From positions 62,001-126,000 of the forward strand of contig NZ_JAKGSD010000004.1 of the NCBI RefSeq assembly GCF_021654135.1: DNA of 64,000 nucleotides. Direction: 5' to 3'. Positions 54,799 through 62,010 of this stretch are shown here, in pieces (position 1 is the stretch's first letter; each line of letters begins with the position of its first letter). This stretch comes from Amycolatopsis tucumanensis. Lineage in GTDB: Bacteria > Actinomycetota > Actinomycetes > Mycobacteriales > Pseudonocardiaceae. The notes beneath the pieces are model-generated. The model saw only the letters and a list, made by a program, of their open reading frames with translations. It had not been told where the DNA came from and searched no databases. The translations under genes and the position numbers were made by a program.

Positions 54799-55314
54799 GT
54801 GAACGGCCGTGACGAAGAGACCCCGAACCAGCGCCTCGCGCGCAACGTGAACGAACTCCTGGGCGAGCTGCGGGTCGCGCAGGCCGGGGTGCAGATCCTG
54901 TTCGGCTTCCTCCTGACGGTGGTGTTCACCGGCGAGTTCCGCGCGGCCAGCGGGTTCGAGAAGGCCGTGCACCTGGTCGCGGTCCTCCTCGCGGTCGTCT
55001 CCACGGCGCTGCTGTCCTCGCCCGCGGCGTGGCACCGGATCCTGTTCCGCGCGGGCCGCCGCGACGACATCCTGCGCGCGGGCAATCGCGCCGTACTGGC
55101 CGGCCTGGTGTGCCTGGCGGCCGCGATCACCGCGACGGTGTCGCTGATCGCGAAGGTGGTCTACGGCCCGATCGCGATGGCCGTGGTCGGTGGGCTGGTC
55201 GGCGTCACGTTCGCGGTGCTGTGGTTCGTGGTCCCGAACTTCCTGTCCAACCACTCGGGCAACGACACGCGCCCGTCCCCGGTGCCGCCGAGCGACTCCG
55301 CGACGGCCGAATGA
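54799..55314 (+). CDS. DUF6328-family membrane protein
   Basis: A protein of 171 residues with four helices. The cytoplasmic N-terminal helix RLARNVNELLGELRVAQAGV leads directly into the first membrane segment (QILFGFLLTVVFTGEF), the hallmark of DUF6328 proteins. The C-terminal tail is hydrophilic. GTG 54799 is used. Function unknown. Confidence 0.8.
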   Translation: MNGRDEETPNQRLARNVNELLGELRVAQAGVQILFGFLLTVVFTGEFRAASGFEKAVHLVAVLLAVVSTALLSSPAAWHRILFRAGRRDDILRAGNRAVLAGLVCLAAAITATVSLIAKVVYGPIAMAVVGGLVGVTFAVLWFVVPNFLSNHSGNDTRPSPVPPSDSATAE

Positions 55315-55317
55315 CCG

Positions 55318-55602
55318 TCAGTACAACCGGTGCAGCCAGGCGCGCCAGATCAGCGCCGTCGGCACCACGGAAGTGAACACGGTTCCGATCACGAACAGGA
55401 TCACTGCCTGTGACTGGGCCGCCGCTACGAGCAGGAAAAGCCCCAGCACGGGCGAGCAGAGGATCCCGAGCACGGACAGCAGGATGCCGGACACGCGCAT
55501 CGGCCGTAGTTCGGCAAGCCGCTGCGCCAGCCGTGGGTTTTCGGCGGCCAGTTGCCGCTCGATCTCCGAGAGCCGTCGCTGTTCTTCGCCGTGGAGTGCC
55601 AT
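55318..55602 (-). CDS. DUF3040 membrane protein
   Basis: A protein of 94 residues. ALHGEEQRRLSEIERQLAAE is the conserved DUF3040 start, followed by two hydrophobic helices (ILLSVLGILCSPVLGLFLLV and AVILFVIGTVFTSVVPTALI). Widespread in actinobacteria, function unknown. Convergent with the DUF6328 gene, three bases apart. Confidence 0.85.
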   Translation of the reverse strand: MALHGEEQRRLSEIERQLAAENPRLAQRLAELRPMRVSGILLSVLGILCSPVLGLFLLVAAAQSQAVILFVIGTVFTSVVPTALIWRAWLHRLY

Positions 55603-55707
55603 CGCCTGCACCGCCTCTACCGACCAGTATCGCTCGCCGACGGGTCCTTGTCACGATGTGATCTGCGCTGTGCTTTGGCTGTCGTTCCGTGCGCCCTCAC
55701 GGTGAGT

Positions 55708-55721
55708 AGGTAATATTACCT
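55708..55721. promoter_or_regulatory. Perfect AT-rich palindrome upstream of the 39-residue ORF and crcB pair
   Basis: AGGTAATATTACCT is a perfect 14-base palindrome in an otherwise GC-rich gap (55603-55827), 106 bases before the small ORF. It could be an operator. I looked for a fluoride riboswitch in this leader and could not find its conserved elements. Confidence 0.45.
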
Positions 55722-55827
55722 CCCGTTAACCCGATCGCGGGAACCAAAGGGCGAGGGGAGAGCGTCCGATCCTGCGAGAACGAACCGTGTGGGAGTGCAC
55801 GCGCGGGCGAGGGAGAAGGTGCTGTTG

Positions 55828-55947
55828 ATGAGCAAGACCGACGAGCGCGTCATCGGTGACACGCCGATCTTCGAGGCGCTGCGCGAGGAGTTCGACTTCG
55901 ACCGCCTGCTCGAGGACCTGGTCGAGGAGCCGAAGCAGGCCGAGTGA
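55828..55947 (+). CDS. 39-residue acidic protein upstream of fluoride channel genes
   Basis: ATG 55828 with GGAGAAGG nine to sixteen bases upstream opens a 39-codon frame (MSKTDERVIGDTPIFEALRE, then EFDFDRLLEDLVEEPKQAE) ending at TGA 55945-55947. Third positions are almost all G or C, and the product is an amphipathic acidic helix. It stops nine bases before the first crcB gene, so they share a transcript. Function unknown. Confidence 0.7.
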   Translation: MSKTDERVIGDTPIFEALREEFDFDRLLEDLVEEPKQAE

Positions 55948-55956
55948 GACGTTACG

Positions 55957-56391
55957 GTGGTGGCTGTGAGCGGTGATCCCGGCACGGCCACCACCACTCG
56001 CCGATCGCAGGCCCCCGTCTTGGCGGCCGTGGCGGTCGGCGGTGGGATCGGTGCGCTGGCCAGATACGAACTGGCCACCACCTGGCCCACGGCCCCGGGC
56101 CACTTCCCCTGGACCACGTTCGCCATCAACGTCAGCGGCTGCCTGCTGATCGGCGTCCTGATGGTGCTGGTCACCGAGGTCCGCGTGGCGCATCCCCTGG
56201 TCCGGCCCTTCCTCGGGGTCGGCGTCCTCGGCGGGTTCACCACGTTTTCCACCTACGCCGTGGAGATCCACGGGCTGCTGAAGCCCGGCTCGGCGGGCGT
56301 CGCGCTCGCCTACTTCGGTGGCACGCTCCTCGCGGCTGGGCTCGCGGTCCTCACCGGGGTCGCCGTCACGCGCCGGCTGGCAGGCCGATGA
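55957..56391 (+). CDS. crcB: Fluoride exporter CrcB/Fluc, first subunit
   Basis: A protein of up to 144 residues with four helices and the CrcB signatures GGGIGALARYELA, FAINVSGCLLIGVLM and GGFTTFSTYAVEI. GTG 55957 is given; GTG 55966 is an equal alternative. Fluoride ions leave passively through dual-topology dimers. Overlaps the second crcB gene by four bases (ATGA), pointing to a heterodimer made of two oppositely oriented subunits. Confidence 0.93.
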   Translation: MVAVSGDPGTATTTRRSQAPVLAAVAVGGGIGALARYELATTWPTAPGHFPWTTFAINVSGCLLIGVLMVLVTEVRVAHPLVRPFLGVGVLGGFTTFSTYAVEIHGLLKPGSAGVALAYFGGTLLAAGLAVLTGVAVTRRLAGR

Positions 56392-56759
56392 CGGCCGTCC
56401 TCGTCGTCGCCGGCGCGCTGGTCGGCGCGCCCCTGCGCTACCTCACCGACCGCGCCGTGCGGTCCCGGCACGACGGCCCGTTCCCGTGGGGCACGCTGCT
56501 GGTCAACCTGGCCGGCTGCCTGGTGCTCGGCGGCCTCACCGGCGCCGGCACCGCGTTGCCCGCCCCGCTGCTCGCGCTGCTCGGCACCGGTTTCTGCGGC
56601 GCGCTGACCACCTACAGCACGTTCAGCTACGAGACGTTGCGGCTGGTCGAGCAGAAGGCGTACTTCTACGCGGCGATGAACATCGTGGTCAGCGTCGCGG
56701 CCGGGATCGGTGGCGCGTATGCCGGATTTGCCGCTGTGCAGGCGTTTTTGCCGGTGTGA
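56388..56759 (+). CDS. crcB: Fluoride exporter CrcB/Fluc, second subunit
   Basis: A protein of 123 residues with GALVGAPLRYLTDRAV, LLVNLAGCLVLGGLTG and CGALTTYSTFSYETL, matching the family's Asn and Phe-Thr-Thr-Phe-Ser positions (here LTTYSTF). Its loops carry different charge from the first subunit, as expected for opposite membrane orientation. Last gene of the small operon. Confidence 0.93.
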   Translation: MTAVLVVAGALVGAPLRYLTDRAVRSRHDGPFPWGTLLVNLAGCLVLGGLTGAGTALPAPLLALLGTGFCGALTTYSTFSYETLRLVEQKAYFYAAMNIVVSVAAGIGGAYAGFAAVQAFLPV

Positions 56760-56790
56760 CGAGGACCTCGCGCCGTGCCAGGCTGACGCC

Positions 56791-57528
56791 ATGACCGATG
56801 CGATGCGGGCCGAGACCGTCAGGATCACCGGGCACGGTGGCGACGAGATCGAGGCCTACCTGGCCACGCCACTGGACCCGGCGCCACGCGGCGGGGTGGT
56901 GGTGATCCACCACATGCCCGGCTACGACGAGGCGACCAAGGAGATCGTGCGGCGCTTCGCCGTCCACGGCTACCACGCGATCTGCCCCAACCTCTACTGG
57001 CGCGAGGCGCCGGGCGCGGACCCCGACGACGCCGCCGCGACCGCCCGCGCCCAGGGTGGCGTCCCGGACGAGCGGCTCGTCGGGGACGTCGAGGGCGCGG
57101 CGAACCACCTGAAGGGGCTGGACGGCGCCAACGGCAAGATCGGCGTGATCGGCTACTGCTCCGGCGGGCGGCAGACGTTCCTGACCGCGTGCAGCATCCG
57201 GATCGACGCCGCGGTCGACTGCTACGGCGCGTTCGTGGTCAACGACCCGCCGCCGCAGATGGCCGGGATGAAGCCGCTGCTGGGGCTCGCGCCGCAGCTG
57301 TCGTGCCCGCTGCTGGGTCTGTTCGGGGCCGAGGACAAGTTCCCCTCGCCCGAGGAGGTCGCCACGCTGTCCGCCGAGCTCGACCGGCTGGGCAAACCAC
57401 ACGAGTTCCACACCTACGAAGGCGCCGGACACGGGTTCTTCTCGGTCGACCGGCCCAGCTACCGCCCGGAGGCCGCGGTCGACGGGTGGCGGCGGGTCTT
57501 CGACTTCTTCGGCGAGCACCTGGTTTGA
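56791..57528 (+). CDS. Dienelactone hydrolase family protein
   Basis: A protein of 245 residues. The nucleophile elbow is VIGYCSGGRQTFL with cysteine. The acid is in LFGAEDKFPSPEEV and the histidine in YEGAGHGFFSVDRPSY, which is the usual dienelactone hydrolase triad. ATG 56791 is 31 bases after crcB. It is the second member in the window (the other is at 15666) and the two are not close copies. Substrate unknown. Confidence 0.92.
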   Translation: MTDAMRAETVRITGHGGDEIEAYLATPLDPAPRGGVVVIHHMPGYDEATKEIVRRFAVHGYHAICPNLYWREAPGADPDDAAATARAQGGVPDERLVGDVEGAANHLKGLDGANGKIGVIGYCSGGRQTFLTACSIRIDAAVDCYGAFVVNDPPPQMAGMKPLLGLAPQLSCPLLGLFGAEDKFPSPEEVATLSAELDRLGKPHEFHTYEGAGHGFFSVDRPSYRPEAAVDGWRRVFDFFGEHLV

Positions 57529-57539
57529 GGAGAGACGAC

Positions 57540-57818
57540 ATGTGCACCTACCTGACCGAGCAGATCGAGATCGACGGCAGCGGCAAATCGGCGCGGGGGT
57601 GGATCCCGCTGACGCACGCCTCGGTGTACGTCGACCACCCGACACACGCGCAGTACACGCACACCGTGAACATCGACTTCCTCAACCCGGCGGAAGGGCC
57701 GTCGGCGCGGGTGCCGGTGGAGCTGACCGAGGAGGCCGCGCTGGCACTGGCGGACGCGATCCACCGGGCGATCGCCTCCGCGCCGAAGGGGCTCGCCTCG
57801 GCGAAGCAGCCGATGTGA
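57540..57818 (+). CDS. DUF6295-family small protein
   Basis: A protein of 92 residues beginning MCTYLTEQIEIDGSGKSARG, with WIPLTHASVYVDHPTHAQYT and the ending typical of DUF6295. Two or three histidines (LTHA, DHPTH, YTHT) could bind a metal. GAGGAGAG before ATG 57540. Overlaps the acetyltransferase start by four bases and follows the hydrolase by eleven bases, so the three form one operon. Confidence 0.78.
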   Translation: MCTYLTEQIEIDGSGKSARGWIPLTHASVYVDHPTHAQYTHTVNIDFLNPAEGPSARVPVELTEEAALALADAIHRAIASAPKGLASAKQPM

Positions 57819-58198
57819 CCGTCGAGGACGGGCTGCCCACCGTGGCGGAGTACCGCGCGCTGCGGGCCGCGGTGGGCTGGCCGTCGCCGGCGGACGACGT
57901 GTGCCAGGCCGCGCTGGACGGCTCGGTGCACGGCGTGCTGGCCCGCGACGGCTCCGGGCTCGCCGGGATGGCGCGGCTGGTCGGCGACGGCGCGATGTAC
58001 CTGCTGATCGTCGACGTGGTGGTGCACCCGCATCACCAGGGCGCCGGGCTGGGCAGGCGGATGGTCGAACGACTGGTGCGGGTCGCGGGCACACGACGTG
58101 TGCAACTCGTGGCGGCGGGCGAGGTCGTGCCGTTCTACGAGCGGCTGGGATTCGCTTGTGAGGCCAGCCACCTGATGGCGTACCGCACTCTGGGATGA
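57815..58198 (+). CDS. GNAT-family acetyltransferase
   Basis: A protein of 127 residues with the acetyl-CoA loop VVVHPHHQGAGLGRRMVERL and the closing VPFYERLGFACEASHLM. GTG 57815 overlaps the preceding stop (GTGA). Acceptor unknown. Short for the family, but all core strands are present. Confidence 0.9.
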   Translation: MTVEDGLPTVAEYRALRAAVGWPSPADDVCQAALDGSVHGVLARDGSGLAGMARLVGDGAMYLLIVDVVVHPHHQGAGLGRRMVERLVRVAGTRRVQLVAAGEVVPFYERLGFACEASHLMAYRTLG

Positions 58199-58269
58199 CC
58201 TGGGCGAATGGTTCACGGAGTCTTAACGTTGTCCGTGGTTGACCCCCATGGCCCGTTTTGGAGTGCTCT

Positions 58270-59541
58270 GTGTCCGCTGTCACCGACCGGCCCCCGGCCG
58301 GCAACTTCCTGCTGCGCTCGCCCACCTCGTGCGCCGCGCCGATTCCGGAGCCGGAGGCGCCCATCCGCTGGGTGCCGCTCGCGATCTCGGCCGCCGGGTC
58401 CGTCGCGCTGAGCTGGTACGTCTGGGCCACCTACGGCGGCAAGTTCGGCGCGCTGCTGGTCATCGGGCTGTTCCTCGGCCTCGCGCTGTACCACTCGCGC
58501 TTCGGGTTCACCTCGGCGTGGCGGCAGCTCATCGCGGTCGGCAACGGTGAAGGCCTGCGTGCCCACGCCCTGCTGCTCGGCACCGCCGCGACCCTGATCG
58601 CCCTGCTCATCGGCACCGGCACCGGCCTGTTCGGCACCACGCCGAAGGCCACCGCGGGACCGATCGGCCTCGCGTTGTTCGTCGGCGCCGCGTTGTTCGC
58701 CGTCGGCATGCAGCTCGGCGGCGCGTGCGCGTCCGGCACGCTGTTCGCGGTCGGGTCCGGGCAGTCGTCGATCGTGCTCACGCTGGGCGGGTTCATCGCC
58801 GGATCGGTCCTCTACACCTGGGCGTTCCCGCTCTTCGACGGCTGGCCGCAGGTGTCCGGCGTGCTGCTCGCCGACCACGTCGGCTGGTTCGGCTCGTGGG
58901 CCATCACCATCGCGGTGCTCGGGCTGGTCGTCGTCGCGACGCGGGTGGTCCAGGCGCGCCGCAACCCGCCGCCGGTCGGGGTGCCGCCCACCGCGAAGGG
59001 CTTCGCCCGCGTGTTCCGCGGGTCGTGGCCGCTGCTCGTCGGCGCGGTCGTGCTGGCCGTGCTCGCCGCCGCGGTCGTGCTCGTCTCGGGTGGCACCTGG
59101 GGCGTCACGTTCGCCTTCGCCCTGTGGGGCGCGAAGTTCCTGCAGCTGATCGGCCTGCACCCGGAAACCTGGGAGTTCTGGCAGACCACCAGCAACGCCA
59201 AGTCGCTGGCGAGTCCGATCTGGACGGACAAGACCAGCCTCACCGACATCGGCATCATCCTGGGCGCCGCCGTCGCCGCCGCGGCCGCGGGAACCTGGAA
59301 GATCCACTCGGAGATCCCGTGGCGCACGGCGATCGCGTCCGTCCTCGGTGGAATCCTGATGGGCATCGGCGCCCGGCTCGCCGGCGGCTGCAACATCGGC
59401 GCCTACCTGGCTGGCATCTCCACCGGCAGCCTGCACGGCTGGCTGTGGGGCATCTTCGCGCTGGGCGGCACGTGGATCGGCCTGAAGCTGCGGCCCCTGT
59501 TCGGGCTCGCCAACCCGAAGCCGGCCGACTCGATCTGCTGA
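58270..59541 (+). CDS. YeeE/YedE-family sulfur-compound transporter
   Basis: A protein of 423 residues with about ten helices in two repeats. Each repeat carries the conserved cysteine loop (GMQLGGACASGTLFAVGSG and GARLAGGCNIGAYLAGISTG), as in the thiosulfate transporter TsuA, where such cysteines pass the substrate along. GTG 58270 is chosen because GGAG lies six bases upstream. A TusA-like partner, often beside it, is absent. Confidence 0.88.
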   Translation: MSAVTDRPPAGNFLLRSPTSCAAPIPEPEAPIRWVPLAISAAGSVALSWYVWATYGGKFGALLVIGLFLGLALYHSRFGFTSAWRQLIAVGNGEGLRAHALLLGTAATLIALLIGTGTGLFGTTPKATAGPIGLALFVGAALFAVGMQLGGACASGTLFAVGSGQSSIVLTLGGFIAGSVLYTWAFPLFDGWPQVSGVLLADHVGWFGSWAITIAVLGLVVVATRVVQARRNPPPVGVPPTAKGFARVFRGSWPLLVGAVVLAVLAAAVVLVSGGTWGVTFAFALWGAKFLQLIGLHPETWEFWQTTSNAKSLASPIWTDKTSLTDIGIILGAAVAAAAAGTWKIHSEIPWRTAIASVLGGILMGIGARLAGGCNIGAYLAGISTGSLHGWLWGIFALGGTWIGLKLRPLFGLANPKPADSIC

Positions 59542-59556
59542 CCTTCCCAAGCCCTG

Positions 59557-59592
59557 GAATGGCAGGACAACCGCCGGGTTGTCCTGCCATTC
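59557..59592. terminator. Terminator of YeeE/YedE gene
   Basis: GAATGGCAGGACAAC (59557-59571) pairs with GTTGTCCTGCCATTC (59578-59592), 15 perfect pairs with a six-base loop, then TTCGTTG. Confidence 0.9.
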
Positions 59593-59636
59593 TTCGTTGC
59601 GGGGAAGGAAAATCCCCGACAGAGAAAGGTGGGAAC

Positions 59637-59873
59637 ATGAAGAAGACCGTGATCCGGGGCCTCGTCGCGAGCGCCCTCGCCGGGGCGGCCGTGCTCGGCG
59701 CCGCGGCACCCGCGCTGGCCGCTCCCGCGCCGGGCGACGTGGCCGTGGTGGACGAGCCGGACACGACCAACCTCGACAACGCCTACACCTTCGCGCCGCT
59801 GGGCGTGCCGGTGATCGGCCTGGTCCGGTCGATCAACGCGGCGCCGGGCAAGCTGCTGCCGAGCTTCGGCTGA
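59637..59873 (+). CDS. Small secreted protein, 78 residues
   Basis: A signal peptide (MKKTVIRGLVASALAGAAVL, cleavage after ALA near residue 28) leaves a mature part of about 50 residues: APAPGDVAVVDEPDTTNLDN, then AYTFAPLGVPVIGLVRSIN and a PGKLLPSFG end. No cysteine. AGAAAGGTGGG precedes ATG 59637. It faces the second small secreted protein at 60260 and both end at copies of the same hairpin. Function unknown. Confidence 0.75.
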   Translation: MKKTVIRGLVASALAGAAVLGAAAPALAAPAPGDVAVVDEPDTTNLDNAYTFAPLGVPVIGLVRSINAAPGKLLPSFG

Positions 59874-59888
59874 GGTTGAACACGGAAG

Positions 59889-59918
59889 AGCCCCGCGCCA
59901 CCCACCTGGCGCGGGGCT
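59889..59918 (+). terminator. Terminator copy A, after the 78-residue secreted protein
   Basis: AGCCCCGCGCCA (59889-59900) and TGGCGCGGGGCT (59907-59918) form a 12-pair stem with loop CCCACC, then TTTCTGTTT. The 30 bases are identical to 60010-60039. Confidence 0.88.
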
Positions 59919-60009
59919 TTTCTGTTTGGTCCGCTGGCACTGCCTGGCGCGGGGTCATGGACCGCCGCCTGCCGCCGGGCTGCGGAGGGGCCGGGCCTGC
60001 ACACGAAAG

Positions 60010-60039
60010 AGCCCCGCGCCACCCACCTGGCGCGGGGCT
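60010..60039 (-). terminator. Terminator copy B, after the 68-residue secreted protein
   Basis: An exact 30-base copy of the hairpin at 59889-59918 in the same orientation, including loop CCCACC; palindromic, so it serves the minus-strand gene ending at 60054. Between the copies CTGGCGCGGGG at 59944-59954 is a half copy. Confidence 0.8.
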
Positions 60040-60053
60040 CCTCCTGTTCCCGC

Positions 60054-60260
60054 TCAGCCCGCCAGTTCGGTCAGCAGGCCGTAGACCGGGGCCAGCACCG
60101 TGGTCGGCGCCCCGATCGTCGGGTCGAGCAGGGGGCCCGCGTCGGCTCCCGGGACGAGCCAGATCGGCACCTCGTCGGCGCTCGCGACGCCGCCGCCGAG
60201 CCCCAGCGCCGCGGCCGCGATCACGCCGCCCGCCAGCACCCTCGCCACACTCCTGCGCAC
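60054..60260 (-). CDS. Small secreted protein, 68 residues
   Basis: A signal peptide (VRRSVARVLAGGVIAAAALG, cleavage after ASA) leaves about 40 residues: DEVPIWLVPGADAGPLLDPT and APTTVLAPVYGLLTELAG. No cysteine. GTG 60260 is preferred over GTG 60266 because GGAG is then seven bases upstream. It lies 28 bases after the DUF6239 gene on the same strand, so it may be part of that transcript. Function unknown. Confidence 0.72.
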   Translation of the reverse strand: MRRSVARVLAGGVIAAAALGLGGGVASADEVPIWLVPGADAGPLLDPTIGAPTTVLAPVYGLLTELAG

Positions 60261-60288
60261 TTGCACTCTCCTTTCTGCTCCGCCCGTC

Positions 60289-61950
60289 TCAACCGAGCGG
60301 AAAACTGATCGGCACTACTGTCCCCTGTGGAATGAAGAACCCGGCACCCTCACCCGGCACGTCCATGCCCGGCGCGTGCGGCTGTCCCGGCGCCATCGGC
60401 ATCGCGTTGACCTGCGCCGCCGCGAACAGCTGCACCCGCGGCGGTTCGGGCTGCTCCGGGCCGAGCCACTGCCGGAACCCGGTCACCGTCGCCGCCTCGC
60501 CGGGGAACGCGTTGTCCAGCGCCACGGCGTAACTGACCGCCGCCTGCTCGCGCGGGTCGAACCGCAGCGGCACCGTCGAGCTGGCGACCGTGTTCACCAG
60601 CGGCCCGGTCAGCAACCACGGCGCGACGTACAGCCCGTACGGGTACGCCGGCCGCTCCCGCTGCGCCGCGGCCGCACCGTCCAGCGCCGACGCCGCCTGC
60701 GCCCACCCGGACACCACCACCAGCGCCGCACCGTCCGGCCGCACGGCGACACCACCAGCCGCAGCCGCGTCCCGGACCACCCGGGCCGCCTCCGTGCCCC
60801 GCGCCGACGAATCGCCGACGACCGTGATCGAGCCGGTCCCGCGGGCGGCCAGGAAACCGACGAGCTTGCGCAGCGCGTCCGCGTCCGCTTCGGACAGCGC
60901 GTCCGCCGGGCAGCTCGTCAGCACGTCCTTCCGCCCGGCGACCAGACCGCCCAGCGCGGTCGTCGCGCACTCCGGTCCGTCCGGGCTGGACGCCGTCGCG
61001 ACCCCGCTCGCCGAACCGGTGTCCACCTCGATGGTCCGGCCGGACACCACAACCGAGCTGCGCCCCGCGGGCAGGTCGACCTCGGCCCAGAACCCGGAGG
61101 CCCCCGGCCGCGCGACCGCCTGGACGGCCGGCCCGTCCCCGACCGCGACCGACCCGGCCGTGGGCAGGTGGACGAGGTTCCGCCCGGGCCGCTGCGGGCT
61201 CACCAGCACCGGCGTGCCACCCGCGTCGGCGAGCAACGGCACCCCGGGCACCGGCAGCTCGGCCGGCTCCGGCAGAGCGACGAACGCGCTCCACGCCACG
61301 AACGCGGCCGCGACACCGACGACCGCGACCCGCCGCCACAACACGGCCGCCACGATCGGCAGCACGAACGCGGCCAGCAACGCGATCCCGAACCCGGTCT
61401 CGTACAGCCGCCGGTCGAACGCCACCCCGGACAGGACCAGCTGCACCGCGCCCGCCAGCGCCAGCACACCGCCGAGCGTCCAGGACAGCGGACCGAGCCG
61501 GGGCGTCTCCGCACGCGCCAGCGCCAGCGACGCCAGCCCGAACCAGGCGGCCGTCGCCCCGACGTAGACCGTGTCGATCGCGAACTCCACCCCGGACCGG
61601 CCCAGGGCGGTCTCCAGCACCAGCAACACCAGCAACGCCGTGGCCACCCAGCGGCCCACCGGCGGCCGTCGCGTGGTCAGCACCGGCACGGCGAGCACCA
61701 GCAGCGCGTGCACGACCGCGCCGACGGCGTTGACGTCGAAGGCCACCGCCGACACCACGGCCAGCACTGCCGACAGACCGCCCAGCACGGCGGTGACCTG
61801 CCACAACCGGCGGGGCAGCGTCTCCACCTGCGGCCGCAGCAGCCCGATCCCCGCGACGAAGGCCGTGGCGGGCAGCAGCACCAGCCGCACGATCAGCGCG
61901 GCCAGATCCAGCCCGGCGGAGCCGGTGACCGGATGGGACCCGTGGTCCAT
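60289..61950 (-). CDS. DUF6239-like membrane protein
   Basis: A protein of 553 residues. Residues 15-240 hold about seven helices (LVLLPATAFVAGIGLL, VTAVLGGLSAVLAVVSAVAF and others). Residues 245-553 form a soluble part with repeated beta segments (VHLPTAGSVAVGDGPAVQAV, SITVVGDSSARGTEAARVVR, ASALDGAAAAQRERPAYPYG), probably outside the cell. I associate it with DUF6239 proteins sometimes labelled as natural-product related; that label is from memory. It follows the large secreted protein by 60 bases and probably forms an operon with it. Confidence 0.6.
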   Translation of the reverse strand: MDHGSHPVTGSAGLDLAALIVRLVLLPATAFVAGIGLLRPQVETLPRRLWQVTAVLGGLSAVLAVVSAVAFDVNAVGAVVHALLVLAVPVLTTRRPPVGRWVATALLVLLVLETALGRSGVEFAIDTVYVGATAAWFGLASLALARAETPRLGPLSWTLGGVLALAGAVQLVLSGVAFDRRLYETGFGIALLAAFVLPIVAAVLWRRVAVVGVAAAFVAWSAFVALPEPAELPVPGVPLLADAGGTPVLVSPQRPGRNLVHLPTAGSVAVGDGPAVQAVARPGASGFWAEVDLPAGRSSVVVSGRTIEVDTGSASGVATASSPDGPECATTALGGLVAGRKDVLTSCPADALSEADADALRKLVGFLAARGTGSITVVGDSSARGTEAARVVRDAAAAGGVAVRPDGAALVVVSGWAQAASALDGAAAAQRERPAYPYGLYVAPWLLTGPLVNTVASSTVPLRFDPREQAAVSYAVALDNAFPGEAATVTGFRQWLGPEQPEPPRVQLFAAAQVNAMPMAPGQPHAPGMDVPGEGAGFFIPQGTVVPISFPLG

Positions 61951-62010
61951 GAGTTACCTCTTCCGCGCACCGTCCGTGCGGGGCCGGGGACGGCCCCGCA
62001 CGGAGAGCGC

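Noticed and set aside
54207..55130. Long N-terminal extension of the superoxide dismutase-like gene
   Set aside because: It would remove the signal peptide from the N-terminus and runs antisense through the DUF6328 gene.
55603..55827. Possible fluoride riboswitch upstream of the crcB pair
   Set aside because: The conserved crcB-motif pieces could not be found by eye; only a 14-base palindrome stands out.
58213..59709. 498-codon open frame on the minus strand opposite the YeeE/YedE gene
   Set aside because: Mirror frame of a GC-rich membrane protein gene; the plus-strand frame has clear helices and conserved cysteine loops.
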